Shown in pieces: positions 1 through 11,469 of a stretch of 64,000 bases of DNA. Each line of letters begins with the position of its first letter. Position 1 is the stretch's first letter. The DNA is from Periplaneta americana (lineage: Eukaryota; Arthropoda; Insecta; Blattodea; Blattidae). Location of the stretch: assembly GCF_040183065.1 (NCBI RefSeq), contig NC_091117.1, positions 107,190,001-107,254,000 on the forward strand, given 5' to 3'. The notes beneath the pieces are model-generated. The model was given only the letters and a program-made list of their open reading frames with translations, did not search any database and was not told the DNA's origin. The position numbers and the translations under genes were made by a program.

Positions 1-342
1 TGTGACGTTACTATTGCTAGTGATCATGATTACATTTTTGCTGATGCCTGCTGTAAAGCATCATGATATTTGGGATATGAATATCACTATCCCAGCCTTT
101 GTTCTAGTCTAAAAGAATACAGTGAAATCTCAGTATAATGTACATCAGAAAATAATATAATTTATACTTTATTTTGAAAAGTATGTTATAATGAAAAAAG
201 GAAGTTTTATCTGAGCAAAGTTGCTTTGATTCTACATTAGATATTCCACAGCATATCTTAATTTTCATTTACTGTATCTGTGTTTACAGCTCATGTAAGA
301 TTCAACAAACTCAAACAAACAAAGTAGAAGTAATATACGATT
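1..342. other. AT-rich sequence, no gene seen
   Basis: I see no coding signal, RNA or repeat in this stretch. The last 30-40 bases may already belong to the LINE fragment that follows. Confidence 0.4.
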
Positions 343-1119
343 AGGGAAAATACGGGAATTTTACTTGGAGCAAGTAAAGAAATAGGTTTGGAAGTAAATC
401 CCGAAATGACAAAGTATATGATTGTGTCTCGTGACGAGAATATTATACGAAATGGAAATATAAAAATTGGAAATTTATCCTTTGAAGAGGTAGAAAAATG
501 TAAATACCTGGGAGCAACAGTAACAAATATAAATGATATTCGGGAGGAAATTAAACACAGAATAAATATGGGAAATGCCTGTTATTATTCGGTTGAGAAG
601 CTTTTATCATCCAATCTGTTGTCAAAAAATCTGAAAGTTAGAATTTATAAAACAGTTATATTACCGGTTGTTCTTTATGGTTGTGAAACTTGGACTCTCA
701 CTTTGAGGGGGGAACATAGGTTAAGGGTGTTTGAGAATAAGGTGCTTAGGAAAATATTTGGAGCTAAGAGAGATGAAGTTACAGGAGAATGGAGAAAGTT
801 ACACAACACAGACCTGCACGCATTGTATTCTTCACCTGACATAATTAAGAACATTAAATCCAGACGTTTGAGATGGGCAGGGCATGTAACATGTATGGGC
901 GAAACCAGAAATGCATATAGAGTGTTAATTGGGAGACCGGAGGGAAAAAGACCTTTAAGGAGGCTGAGACGTAGATGGAAAGATAATATTAAAATGGATT
1001 TGAGGGAGTGGGATATGATAATACAGACTGGATTAATCTTGCTCAGGATAGGGACCAATGACGGGCTTATGTGAGGGCAGCAATGAACCTCCGGGTTTCT
1101 TAAAAGCCAGTAAGTAATA
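343..1119 (+). pseudogene. 3' end of a cockroach-type non-LTR retrotransposon (RT C-terminus), copy 1
   Basis: This is the C-terminal part of a non-LTR reverse transcriptase polyprotein, truncated at its 5' end. The frame is open upstream of the ATG at 388, from about 343, so that ATG is not a real start. Visible marks are YLGATVTN, the RINMGNACYYSVEKLL segment, VLYGCETWTLT, LRRLRWAGHVT-type residues and GRPEGKRP followed by a basic WKDNIKMDL stretch. These are typical of the region after the RT domain in endonuclease-RT elements (RTE/CR1-like, clade not certain). Compared with the copy ending at 44152, a short deletion shifts the frame near 1050, so the usual '...AAMNLQVP' end is out of frame. 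The copy ends in a TAAG-type tail at about 1110-1119. Four other 3' fragments of this family lie at 2176, 36492, 43430 and 51530. Confidence 0.85.
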
Positions 1120-2164
1120 TAATGTTACTCAATTTTAAAATTATAACACAAAGAAACTATTAGAGTTAAAAAAAAAATACTATATATAATAAATATACAC
1201 ATGGTACAGTACAATAAACGAAATTTGAAGAAGTTCTTGTCTTTAATTTTGAAAACAGGTTTTTTTTATTTTGCTGCACTCCTTAGTCACTTGTGGTGGT
1301 CAGGAAAATGAATTAAGACTAGGAAAAATGTTTGTGGAGTCATGCAAAATTTTTTTTTCTCAATAATTTATCATTTACATATTATTAAAGTTTACCCAAT
1401 GACATGAGAATCAATCATTATTGCTAGACACAACGTAGAACAAAGGTCATATGCATGCAAGATGCTATATTAATACTACGTTTCTAGTCAACATGTTCAA
1501 ATTAAGATCTACAACCAACAATAGATGAAATAAAGATGCAAAAATTAAAAAATATCAACTTATTTTCGTATGTAATAATTAAATTATTGCAAGTAATGAT
1601 AACATAAAAATGAAATAGCTTTGCATTATAATGTATGGAATTTTAGTGGGAGATTTAAAATATGTATGCAAAACTGAAAAATGTGCTAGACTGATGTACT
1701 TGATATCACATTTAACTTGTAAATTGATTATGATTACATTTCATCTTTAAACATTGCACATTATGTGTGTGCACTTTCATTTTATCACTCAAAATGTGGA
1801 ATATATATTTCAGTGGTCTTAAATTTGAACTCGTTAGTAATTGTTACCTCATATAAAATTCTTTGCTTGCTATATTTGTAGGATGATATCACATATAGTC
1901 TCTCTAATAAATTCATTCATTTCAATATGTACAAGGTTTTGTAAGATGTATGTAGGATTTTTAAATAACTTTTGGTTGTATATTAAACGTCTTCTAATTT
2001 TCGAACATTTTCAAGAATTTAAGAATCAACATTATCCACATCCAATAACAAAGCTTAAGTTATTATTGTATCCAATCTTCGTCTTTTTACAGAATATCAT
2101 GGCAGATTGTTTATGAGGCAGAGATTTTTTTCTTGTTTTTCTTGTGTACTGATCTGATACTCTT
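1120..2164. other. AT-rich intergenic sequence, nothing recognised
   Basis: Short open frames occur here but show no family resemblance or codon structure. I see no inverted or tandem repeat. Confidence 0.4.
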
Positions 2165-2175
2165 ACATGTAGATA

Positions 2176-2443
2176 GTTACTGGCTTTTAAGGAACCTGGA
2201 GGTTCATTGCCGCCCTCACATAAGCCCGCCATTGGTCCCTATCCTGAGCAAGATTAATCCAGTCTCTATCATCATATCACACCTCCCTCAAATCCATTTT
2301 AATATTATCTTCCCATCTAAATCTCAGCCTCCCCAAAAGTCTTTTTTCCTCCGGTCTCCCAACTAGTACTATATGCATTTCTGGATTCGCCCATATGTGC
2401 TACATGCCCTGCCCATCTCAAACGTCTGGATTTAATGTTCCTA
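2176..2443 (-). mobile_element. 5'-truncated LINE 3' end with 11-bp target-site duplication, copy 2
   Basis: On the minus strand this is the last 270 bp of the same LINE family as 343-1119: the region encoding RRLRWAGHV, the GRPEG motif and the terminal 'AAMNLQVP'-like residues. It is flanked by an exact 11-bp direct repeat, acatgtagata, at 2165-2175 and 2444-2454. That is the signature of target-primed reverse transcription of a severely 5'-truncated copy. It has no coding capacity of its own. Confidence 0.85.
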
Positions 2444-2454
2444 ACATGTAGATA

Positions 2455-3695
2455 CAGAATGGTAATATAACCTTAGTGTAATAAATACACACACACAATT
2501 TAGACAAGTAAAGGATGATGAAATTGGTTCATGATGAATTATTCTCGTTACTTTTTCCATCAAAATATGGGTTTTGTAAAATACTGACAGCCTTATTGTG
2601 CTGTCTAAAACATAATTGATTTTTCATACTTCAAAGTGTGGTACACTGATGTAATAGGTATAGCATATTAAGACTTTCCAAAGCTTACAGAGATTGTCTG
2701 GAATGCAGAACCGATAATTGTAACACAAATATTAACTTACATCACACATTTTGAAGACTCATTGTTTCTTGTAATAATCTTTTCCCAGTAAAGGAAACTT
2801 ACGATCCATGTATTACATAATGAATATGAAATCACAGAGCCGTATGTTTAGCAAGTACCACAATGCATAGTTTTGCAGTCTTCCACATCTTGAGAGATCT
2901 GCGACCAGGAAACAAAGCACTTGCAATAACGAAGTAAAAAGTGTAGGTCAGTATTATTTTATTAACGTTTTGAGACTGCATTGCTATAAGTGAACTGCTA
3001 ATATTGTGTTATTCACAATATGAACAAAACGACAGCTAACTTCTGCTAAGAGTTACCAAACTGTGATAAAATTATGAAAACATAATATGAAGGATTCTGT
3101 TTTAGTTTAATGTTTGATTGATTGCTTTCATAAGTAGCACAAATCTAGTGCAGTTGTGCTTCTCTATTTACTGTCTACTCGTATATCCAGCAACAGTGCT
3201 CATATCCATACACTGGACTATATTCATGGGGATGATGACACAATGATATGAAGATTTTTGAGGAGTAAAAGTCTGTGGTGCACAGTAAAAAAGCATAAGT
3301 CATAAATTGCAAATTTTCAGTAGAGCAAAATCAAAGTTTGAAATGAACAATATCATTATGATGGGCTGGAAATCTGATGCTCTACGTCATTATGGAGGAG
3401 GATAGACGTATGCCCTTTATGCCATCTGAAGAAGTAGGGCCTACATTTTTTTTTATTCACATGGAGGTCATAACTCAAAACAACCAATTTCTGACATATT
3501 CTTTCTGCCTCGCACCATGGAAATATTTTTTGGAGTAATCTGCAAAGACAAAATTATTTGTATTACATTTCTATATTTTAAAGTTATGTTCATTGGATTT
3601 TATATTTTTATATATTTTCTGATTATACTTAATAGAAAACCAATGCCTTTTACTGCTTTTCATTAATAACTTTATATGAACGCTATCACTTAATA
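2455..3695. other. AT-rich intergenic sequence, nothing recognised
   Basis: There are no convincing coding frames, structural RNAs or repeats in this 1.2 kb. Confidence 0.4.
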
Positions 3696-4518
3696 CAGTG
3701 AGTTCCAGTGAATGTCCCTGGTGTTTCTGTCAGCCAACCAGTTGCAGGTTCATCCCCCCCCCCCCTTCCAATGCTACTACCTCTGCTTGTATCAGCAAAC
3801 TCATGGCACTTCGCCAAATTATAAAATTTCCATGCTATGTAATAAATTCGGTACTCACTCTCCTCATAGTAGCTGCTAGAAGTGTTGCTCATCTTGTGTA
3901 ATAAATAATTCACGTCATAGAACCTGTTTCATTACACCTATTCACTAAATTTAGTATTGTTTTTCTACACAGAACTGGGCAATCAGGAAATTTACATCTA
4001 AAGTTTTCCATGGGAGATCACCAGCAGGTTGACAGACTGGTTATTCCACATATGAACTGTACCAGTCTGTCCTTAAAACTGGCAGTAAAAGCATGCAGTG
4101 TGTCAGCTAATCATAAATGCAGTTTATTCTGTTACATTGTGTTGTAATGGTTATATATTTAGGGTGTGATCATGTACATATTTTGAAAACCTATATTACA
4201 GATAAAGAAATCGTGTGACAGTTGTAAATTTCCTTGATGCCCTGTTCCATGCAAAAAAACAATGCTAATAGGTTTAATGAAACAAGTTCTGTGAATGATG
4301 TGATATGAATTATGTATCACACAAGATGGGCAACACTTCCAGGATCTACTGTGAGGAGGTTGAGTACCGAATGTTATATCTATGACCTGTAACATAATAC
4401 GTAAGTTTTAATTGGGTGAAACAGAGTTCACATGTGCAAGCAGTGGCAGTAGTGGGGGGGGGGCGACAGCCACTGGTCGACCGAGAGAAACACCAGGAAT
4501 ATTAGCTGGGATTCCCTG
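3696..4518. mobile_element. 823-bp palindromic (foldback) MITE-like element
   Basis: The left arm (about 3696-3990) and right arm (about 4200-4518) are imperfect inverted copies of each other. Both contain CCTGGTGTTTC, a run of 10-12 C/G, TTCGGTACTCA, CATCTTGTGTG-like and GGAAATTTACA motifs in inverted order. The ends start CAGTGAGTTCCAG on the left and CAGGGAATCCCAG on the complementary right. A TA dinucleotide lies immediately outside each end (3694-3695, 4519-4520), which fits a TA duplication. There is no transposase. It may be a non-autonomous derivative of a TA-targeting DNA transposon, but the superfamily is not established. Confidence 0.6.
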
Positions 4519-4520
4519 TA

Positions 4521-5106
4521 TATCAGAGAAACTTCTCAGACGTATTGCTGCGAGAGTGCAGCTGTAATCACAGGAGTATCTTGTTATCACCACATAACAT
4601 AGCCAATATGCCAAATCGTAAAGTTCTGTGCAGTTGCAATTGAAAATTCCAAGCTCATTTGAACTATTTTCAAATTTCGTTTATTAATTATACAATTGAG
4701 TTTGGGCTCAGCTCATCTGCACAAGAAATACCTGCTTAGACCAGCAGCACTAGTCTACCTGCTTCCAGTCCTATGAGTCTTCTAGCACTTACATTTGGCA
4801 AATTTGCTGGATGCAAGAGTGACCCGGTTTGTTACTGCTGTGCATTAACATTAATAATATAAAGCTATTTAGGATTATGATAACTGAATATTTATGGTGG
4901 TTGAGAAGCAAAGAGTTAAGAACCAACATATTTGGGCAGCTAAATAATTACTTTTGTACAAACAGAATAATGGTGCCAATTTTGTATGTGAGATCAGAGG
5001 CGCATTGTACATTTTACCAAAGGATATTGTATACTATAAATTTGCCACTTTGTATATTTTATTCATGGAATAAATTCTTTTGAAGAATTGTTACATTGCT
5101 TTGTAT
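4521..5106. other. intergenic sequence, nothing recognised
   Basis: I see no gene or repeat. A short open frame at 4829-5083 has no recognisable similarity. Confidence 0.35.
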
Positions 5107-5278
5107 TGGTTTAGTACAGCGGTCATTAGCACAGTGCACCCTCGGGCTAGCGTCTCTTACCTGCGGATGAGAGATGCACTAACATGTACTTGGCTACTGG
5201 TGGGTATGCCTTCTACACAATGGTGCATATTCCAATACACTCCTTACTCGAAGTGCTGACGACTACTGGTTTAGTACA
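5107..5278. repeat. 148-bp insertion flanked by 12-bp direct repeats
   Basis: The 12-mer tggtttagtaca occurs at 5107-5118 and again at 5267-5278. It brackets a 148-bp sequence richer in GC than its surroundings. An exact duplication of this length suggests retroposition (SINE-like or a processed RNA). However, I recognise no A/B box, no A-rich tail and no parent RNA, so its identity is open. Confidence 0.5.
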
Positions 5279-5837
5279 ATAATGAAGCAGGCCTATTATG
5301 TTGTTATTTAGTCAGCTGTCCGAAGACAGATTTGAGCCTCATAAGTGACACCAATAAGACATAATTCATGAGGTAACTAAGCCAGGAGATAATGGGTAGG
5401 GTGGTCAGTTTCTTTCTCCTTCTGTTGCATACATTACTGAATAGTAACATATTACACTAATCAGACTTCAAATGTATTCAAACAATTGCTCTTCCTCTGA
5501 CACATATCGTCAAGTGAAAAGTACTGCCTGATAATAATAGATGTATAGTTTCCCTAAAAAAGAATGAGACGATTGAATATTCCTGTGTCTCAGATGTAAG
5601 ACACTGCGCATGATCGGAGGCCAGAGCACTGATACACAATATAACAAATATTGAATTACTTAAATTCAGGCTATTTGCTTTGTTACTAACATCGTTCCGA
5701 AATTCACTTCAAAAACTGCAAGAAATATGGTTATATGACGTAAATAATAGATAAATATATACATAAATCGTGTAGTTAAATCGTCATTGGATCTTCATGA
5801 CTAGATCGACACTCTGCACAGAAAGGAAAGCTTTCAT
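5279..5837. other. intergenic sequence, nothing recognised
   Basis: No supported feature. Confidence 0.35.
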
Positions 5838-5932
5838 GTCGTTTCAATAGCTCAGACGCTAAGACTTCTGCGTGTTGTGTGGAAAAGTGCGAGTTCGATT
5901 CTTAGTCTACACAACGATTTTTTTTTTTTGTG
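5838..5932 (+). repeat. tRNA-like Pol III unit (SINE head or tRNA pseudogene)
   Basis: An A-box-like segment (tagctcagacgctaag, about 5847-5862) is followed about 30 nt later by a B-box-like segment (gagttcgattc, 5891-5901). A run of 12 T at 5918-5929 then resembles a Pol III terminator. The spacing fits a tRNA-derived unit. I could not draw a full cloverleaf with a paired acceptor stem, so a functional tRNA is unlikely. Confidence 0.5.
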
Positions 5933-6609
5933 TTGGAATAGAGTTTTACAAAGTCCTGAGATTCAGTGTTAATGATCCCAAACAATACAAAATTACAAAT
6001 TATAATATTGTAAACGTTTATGTAATGAATGCATTTACACCACAATTAGAATGAAATAAAAAATATATTCCTAAGCCACACAAACAAACTTTTCCAAAGG
6101 TTTAGAATCCTTAGGCCTATGCCATTTGTTGAGTAATTATTACAATATTTTATTAGTAGCTTTCCCATATGTGTAAGAAATGCACTCGCACAAAACAATT
6201 TTTGTTAAAAGTGTGGCTTTGGACTATTTCATTCTCACCCTTTTAGTTGATTTTTAACTATTTTATCTACGTGTTTGCAATAGTGTTAAATTTAATGTGT
6301 ATTCAATTTTATTCATGAAAAAGCACTGTTGCAGTTATTGATTAATTAAATACATTAATACCGATTGTTAAATAACGAATTGCAGTATCTTTTGTAAAAT
6401 CTTGACTTTTTAAGTTGTCAATAATATTTATGTACTATATACTATAAGGCGTTAAAAAACACGAGACGTTTCGGTTATACAGTGGAAACGACATGCTACT
6501 GTACTCATATGAACTACCAAGACAAGACAGTGACATTAACAGCAGTCCAGAATTTAGATCCCACAGCAACTATGTGCCATTCGGTACAGAGAAGCAATGA
6601 TATTTTGTG
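5933..6609. other. AT-rich intergenic sequence, nothing recognised
   Basis: No supported gene or repeat. Confidence 0.35.
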
Positions 6610-7480
6610 ACCCGAGCTAGGTTGTCGTGGCCTTAAGGGCTGTTTTCTTCGTGATCCTTGTTGTGGTCCTTGTAACAATTCTTGTATTTGTCATGGTACT
6701 TATCGTGGTTTTGGTCCTTATTGTGGTTCTTTCGTATTTCTAGTCATGAATCATATTGTAGTCGTTATTGTAATCCTTGGCGTGGTGCTTTCCATTGTCC
6801 ATGTCGTCATCATTATCGTAGTCCTTGTCGTTTTTCTCGTGATTCTTATCGTCATCTTGTTGTCTTCGTTGTAGTCCTAATCATGGTCCTTGTTGTCTTT
6901 GTCATGGTTCTAATCGTGGCATTGGTTTTTGTTGTAATGCTTGTCATGGTCCTTGTTGTGTCCATGTTGTAGTCCTGATTGTTATCCGTATCATGATGCA
7001 TGTTCTGATCCTTACTGCGGTCACTGTTATTCTTGTCTTTGTGTTCGTCCGTTTCGTGGTCTTATAATGGTCGTTGTTTCTTTGTCGTAATACTTGTCGT
7101 GGTCTTATTGTTGTCCATGCTATGGTGTCTTATTGCGATCATTGTCGTGGTGCATGTCATGGTCCATATCATATCTATAGTGGTCCTTGTCCTTATCGAG
7201 GTCCTTATAGTGGTCCTTGATGTCTTTGCCATGGTCTTTATCGTGGTCATTGTTGTCTCTGTTGTGGTTATGCTCTGCTTTGCTGAGGTCCTTATCACAG
7301 TGCTTGTTTCCATTGTAATGGCCTTTTTCGATCTTGTTTTTGTCATGTTCCTTATCGTGATTCTTATAGTTGTCTCTGTCTTTGTCTATTTCGCGTCCTT
7401 ATATTGGTCCTAGTTGTCTCTAGCATGGTCCTTACCGTGATAATTGTTGTCTTTGTCGTGATCTTTGTGGCCTCGTAACA
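6610..7480. repeat. degenerate tandem repeat (variants of cttgtcgtggtcc)
   Basis: About 870 bp are built from diverged units around a core such as ccttgttgtggt, cttatcgtggtc or ctttgtcatggt, spaced roughly 15-18 bp apart. The plus strand is rich in G and T. Long open frames occur on both strands (for example 7033-7413 plus and 7062-7346 minus) but encode only low-complexity Val/Leu/Ile or Thr/Lys/Met runs. I treat them as by-products of the repeat, not genes. Confidence 0.75.
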
Positions 7481-7489
7481 TTCGGTTTG

Positions 7490-8330
7490 TAAATATACTT
7501 TTGTTTCGATCATAGAGGAGGAAAGTGTGCAGTTTCAAACTTCATTTGTTAATATTTTGAAGCAACACCGCATATTATTCACTAAATCAGTTATAGGAAA
7601 TGAGAAGTAGGAAGTCTTTTTCTGTCATTCAAGACTTGAAGACAAATGCAAAGGAATTTGCAACAAAGTCTTCACTGAAACAAAAAAAAAAATCTTATGA
7701 ATGTGTAACAATATAATGTGATGAGAAACTTACTTATATGTGTATGGTGTATATTATTAGTACCGGTACTTCCTTTCTAATGATTCGTCTGAGTAATGCA
7801 ACCTGTTAGCTAATTCTACTCTATCTTCCTCCATTTTGTCCTACAGTAATGGAATTTCATAATCTTCAAGGTGCTTAGTTACATTGTGCGATAAAACGCA
7901 GCATAATATGATCAAAGGCACTTTCCGTTGCAACTCTAATTTTGTTTCAGAGAATTGGAAATCATTGTTTCACTTGGCCGAAACATCTCTCTATAATCTC
8001 ACATTCTTTTGTTACCAGTGTACATTTATTGTAGGCTCTTTGTTATGGAATGATGATAAAGTAATAAGCCAAGAAGCAATTCTGTGGTTCCTAGGCAAAA
8101 TGTGGTAAGCCTCTATGTCATTTCTTTCACTTTTAAAGAGCGAGCATGTACAAATATAGTTTGAACAACTGTATAAAATCGTAGGAATCATGTTTCATAA
8201 CAATGAATTAGACAAAAAAAAGTAATAATAGAGATATACATGTCATCTTTTGTCACAACAAAGATACCAGCAGGATGCACAACATACTGTACCATATCGT
8301 AAAATCTAATTTTCAATAAAAATTTAAATA
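7490..8330. other. intergenic sequence, possible remnant related to the adjacent Harbinger fragment
   Basis: No gene is recognised. Around 8072-8098 the sequence attctgtggttcctaggc recurs in inverted orientation near 8337-8360, inside the neighbouring Harbinger remnant. Part of this stretch may therefore derive from the same element. Confidence 0.3.
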
Positions 8331-8700
8331 TCATCTTTTGCCTTGGAACCACAGAATTCCATAGCCCATATCGCCTAGAAGAAGTGCATTGGCATTATTG
8401 CCAATAATTACTCTACAAACAAGCGAATTTCTCCATATAGGCCTAATATAGAAATAATTATCCACACTTGTGAATTCTTCCTTGGCTTTGCAGGTAATTT
8501 GTACATTAAGACTGGCAACACTTTTTTTTTTTTTTGCTAAAATACTCATTGCCATGTTCATTTTATTTTTCTAATAAAAATACTGGTACAATCCACAGCT
8601 TCAATGGCGTCAGGAAATAAGTACTTCCATTTCCTTTATGCATCCTGTAACACTTGGACAGTTGTTGGAAATTGAATCCAATTAAATGCTTTTAGTTTCA
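8331..8700 (-). pseudogene. PIF/Harbinger transposase fragment
   Basis: Reading the minus strand from about 8700, the translated remnant contains a WKYLFPDAIEAVDC stretch (the usual place of the first catalytic Asp). It is followed by SLNVQITCKAKEEFTSVD, then WRNSLVCRV and NANALLLGDMGYGI, which carries the second catalytic Asp. This order is characteristic of the DDE domain of PIF/Harbinger transposases (DDE_Tnp_4 type). The N-terminal region and everything after LLGDMGYG are absent, stops interrupt the upstream part, and an A-run lies inside. It is a dead fragment. The accessory Myb-like protein of autonomous Harbingers is not seen nearby. Confidence 0.7.
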
Positions 8701-9118
8701 AAGCATCTGCAACTTCCCAGCAGTTAGAATTTGTTTTATAAAAGAAAGCTATTAGGATAATGACTGGGGTACATGGAAGGACATCATGTAAAAAGATTTT
8801 CTAAAATTTAGAAATCTTTACTGTAAGTTATATTGTAAGTACACTCTTTCCCTGATAAATAATGTTTTAAATTAAAAAAAAAAACTAAGGAATATTCAAA
8901 ACATTTACAATTTTAATACAAGACACAAATCAGATCTTCATCTATCCTCTGTTAGTCTAAGCTGTTATGAAAAAGTTCACTATTCATGTACCTATTACAG
9001 TCTTCAATGCACTCCCTAATTATCTTAAAGCTCTGAAGGGTCATAAGAAAATGTTGAGAACAGAATTAACCAAATTGCTACATATACATACCTTCTACAT
9101 AACTGACGAATTGTTTAC
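8701..9118. other. AT-rich sequence, nothing recognised
   Basis: No supported feature. Confidence 0.3.

Positions 9119-9160
<42 letters not shown>
9119..9160. repeat. (TTA)n microsatellite
   Basis: A nearly pure run of about 14 TTA units. It lies just 5' of the LINE, whose far end also abuts an ATT/TTA tract near 14640. Confidence 0.95.
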
Positions 9161-9161
<1 letters not shown>

Positions 9162-9274
9162 GTCCAACTGTCATGAAGAGTAGACATGTTTTGCTTAGCT
9201 GTGCTGTTAGCATTGTTTCAGTTTAGCAATACGTCAGTGTTTGTGTTGTGCAACGTGCTAAAGCATAGTCTACA

Positions 9275-10309
9275 ATGCCTGCAAATAAGGACACTTGTCC
9301 TCCTTGTGGCGTAGTTTTCTATGGAAGGCAAAAATTTTTAAAGTGTGTTGGGCCCTGTGGTTCTCGTTTCCACCTGGATTGTATAAACATTGGTGATGCC
9401 GAGTACGACTTCTTTATGGTGGACGGAACATCGTCCTATTTGTGCAGTAGCTGCTTAATGACCTCGAAGATGGCCCAAAAGGAAGATACACCACTGAGGA
9501 GCAGGTATCATGCTACTCAAAAAAAGGTAATTTCACCAGAGCATGAGCTTCAATTGCCCAAGCATCCATCTCTGGACTCTTTATGAGTTCAGGTTGAGAC
9601 TGTGAGACTTAATAGTGATACAATTTGTGATATGCTTTCTGATGTTCTGGAATATGTCAAAGACTTGAAAAAAGAGATGATTGAACTTAAAAGTGAAAAC
9701 GCTGCTTTGAAAGCACAAATGGCTGAAATTTTATTAAGGGATCATTCTCTTACTAAATCAGTTGTTACTGAACCTAATGTAGGTCAGCATACTGCGGTAA
9801 GAGAAGTTAGGAAATCATGCAGTAAAGCATTGACTGAGTCAGGTGTTGCTGTTAAAGTTGCAAGGTCAGCGCAAGTGTCTGTTTCTCAAGTGTCTGCAAA
9901 TCAGCATGTTGGTAGTAATAGTATTAATGAGGTCAGAGCTCCGACTGAGTGTGTCGACAATGAGGGTTTTCAAATTGTTTCGAGGAAGAGAAATAAAAAC
10001 AGAAAACACGCGCTCGGAGTACTCAAATCGAGTTCACTTGAAGTTATACCCGAGAGAGTAAAGTCAAAAGCATTATTTGTGTCAAGATTTAGTCCAAATG
10101 TCAATTGTAAAAACATTGAGGATTCTCTTAAGAATCAGATCAACTTAAGGTCACTGGTGGTAACAAAGTTAAAAACTAAATACCAAACATATTCATCTTT
10201 TCACATCTCTGTAGATGAAAAAGATTTTGAATTAATTAATAACACTGGTGTGTGGCCTGCAGGTTGCCTAATAGCGCCATTCTATGGGAAATTGAAGCCA
10301 GATCAATAA
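9275..10309 (+). pseudogene. LINE ORF1 protein with PHD-like zinc finger (one in-frame stop)
   Basis: ORF1 proteins of LINEs bind the element RNA in a ribonucleoprotein. Translation from the ATG at 9275 gives a Cys/His-rich N-terminus (CPPC, CVGPCGSRFHLDC, LCSSC) matching a C4HC3 PHD-like finger at residues about 8-62. A TGA at 9584-9586 interrupts the frame, but the same frame continues without a shift to 10309. The full product would be about 344 residues. After the stop comes a leucine/glutamate-rich coiled coil (about residues 120-150: LEYVKDLKKEMIELKSENAA). A C-terminal part holding VSRFSPNVNCKNIEDSL and a following mixed segment may be an RRM-like or CTD-like fold. ORF2 starts 69 bp downstream. 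Confidence 0.75.
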
Positions 10310-10378
10310 TTTGGTAATACCTCTAGTGAACCTGATGGACCTAAGGAGGATGCCTCTTAGTTTTACAAGTGACACATA

Positions 10379-11416
10379 ATGTTCAATTCAAGTAATCATC
10401 TTGAAATCTATTATCAAAATGTCAGAGGATTAAATACTATATTGGAGGAATTTTTTGAAAATATTATAAGTGATAATTATAAAATTATCTGTCTTACTGA
10501 AACATGGCTACATGAGTTTGCAGAATACAATAATTTGTTTCCTAACTATTATAATATTTTTCGTGGGGATAGAAAACTTGACAATTCCAATAAAACTCGT
10601 GGTGGTGGTGGTGGTGGTGGTGGTGGTGGTGGTGGTGGTGGTGGTGGTGTATTAATAGCGGTCAACAACCAGATATCTGGAGTATATCGGAGACACGACC
10701 TCGAATTTAACAGTGAATGTGTATGGGTTCAAATCCCTATGGAGGATGGTTATAATATTTTAATAGGAAATCATTACTTTTCACCGGACACTGATCCTGA
10801 AATTTTAAAATCCTATCTTAATTTTCTTGAATTCAATCTTGACTCACATAATTATAGAGTATTAATGCTTGGTGACTTCAACGCTCCTGGTATGAACTGG
10901 ACATCTGTTGTTGTCATAATGATATACATTATTATGCGAAAATCAAATCACAACAGTTATTTTCATCCTTACCTACTTGATTTAGTTTTTACAAATGTTT
11001 CTGAGAGTGATGTCAAACTGGCCACGCATTCTCTAGTCTTACAAGATAAATATCATCCACCCCTCTTAATATATCTTGAAGTTAAACTATCTTACTCTAA
11101 TCATAGTCAACAAAGTTGTTTTCTTAATTATTCTCAAGATGATTACTTGAATCTTTACACTAGCCTATATAATTGTGACTGGAATTGCGTGTATCAAGCC
11201 AATGACGTAAATGTAGCAACTAATTCACTATGTTCGAATGTTAAAAATTCCATATCTCAGTCAATTCCGGTCAGAACGACTAAAAGGTCTATATATCGTG
11301 AATGGTTTTCAAACAGCTTACGTCAACTTATCAGAAAAAAGATAAGGCGCACAAAAAATATAAAAGATTCAATACTGATGTCTATTACCAAATTTTCTCT
11401 AATTATAGAAAACTAG
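10379..11416 (+). pseudogene. LINE ORF2, AP endonuclease region with poly-glycine expansion
   Basis: The N-terminal endonuclease nicks target DNA to prime reverse transcription. Motifs in order are YYQNVRGL (residues 11-18), LTETWL (catalytic Glu), FRGDR, VLIAV, VLMLGDFNAPGMNW (catalytic Asp/Asn), and a degraded region where SDHxP would stand (DKYHPPLL). Between TR and VLIAV the normal two or three glycines have expanded into about 17 consecutive glycines encoded by a (GGT)n tract at about 10600-10648. The DNA around 10905-10940 is also altered, giving VVIMIYIIMRK in place of the usual sequence after the GDFN motif. The frame closes at 11416, where later ORF2 sequence continues in other frames, so this copy is not functional. 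Confidence 0.8.
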
Positions 11417-11469
11417 TTAAATCTAAAATCAAAACTGATAAATTAATTTGGCTGAAAAAAATCGATGAA

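Noticed and set aside
675-1058. 127-residue minus-strand frame
   Set aside because: It is antisense to the LINE fragment at 343-1119, which has clear RT-tail motifs.
7033-7413. 126-residue hydrophobic open frame resembling a membrane protein
   Set aside because: It lies wholly inside the degenerate GT-rich tandem repeat and encodes only Val/Leu/Ile runs. The opposite strand is equally open.
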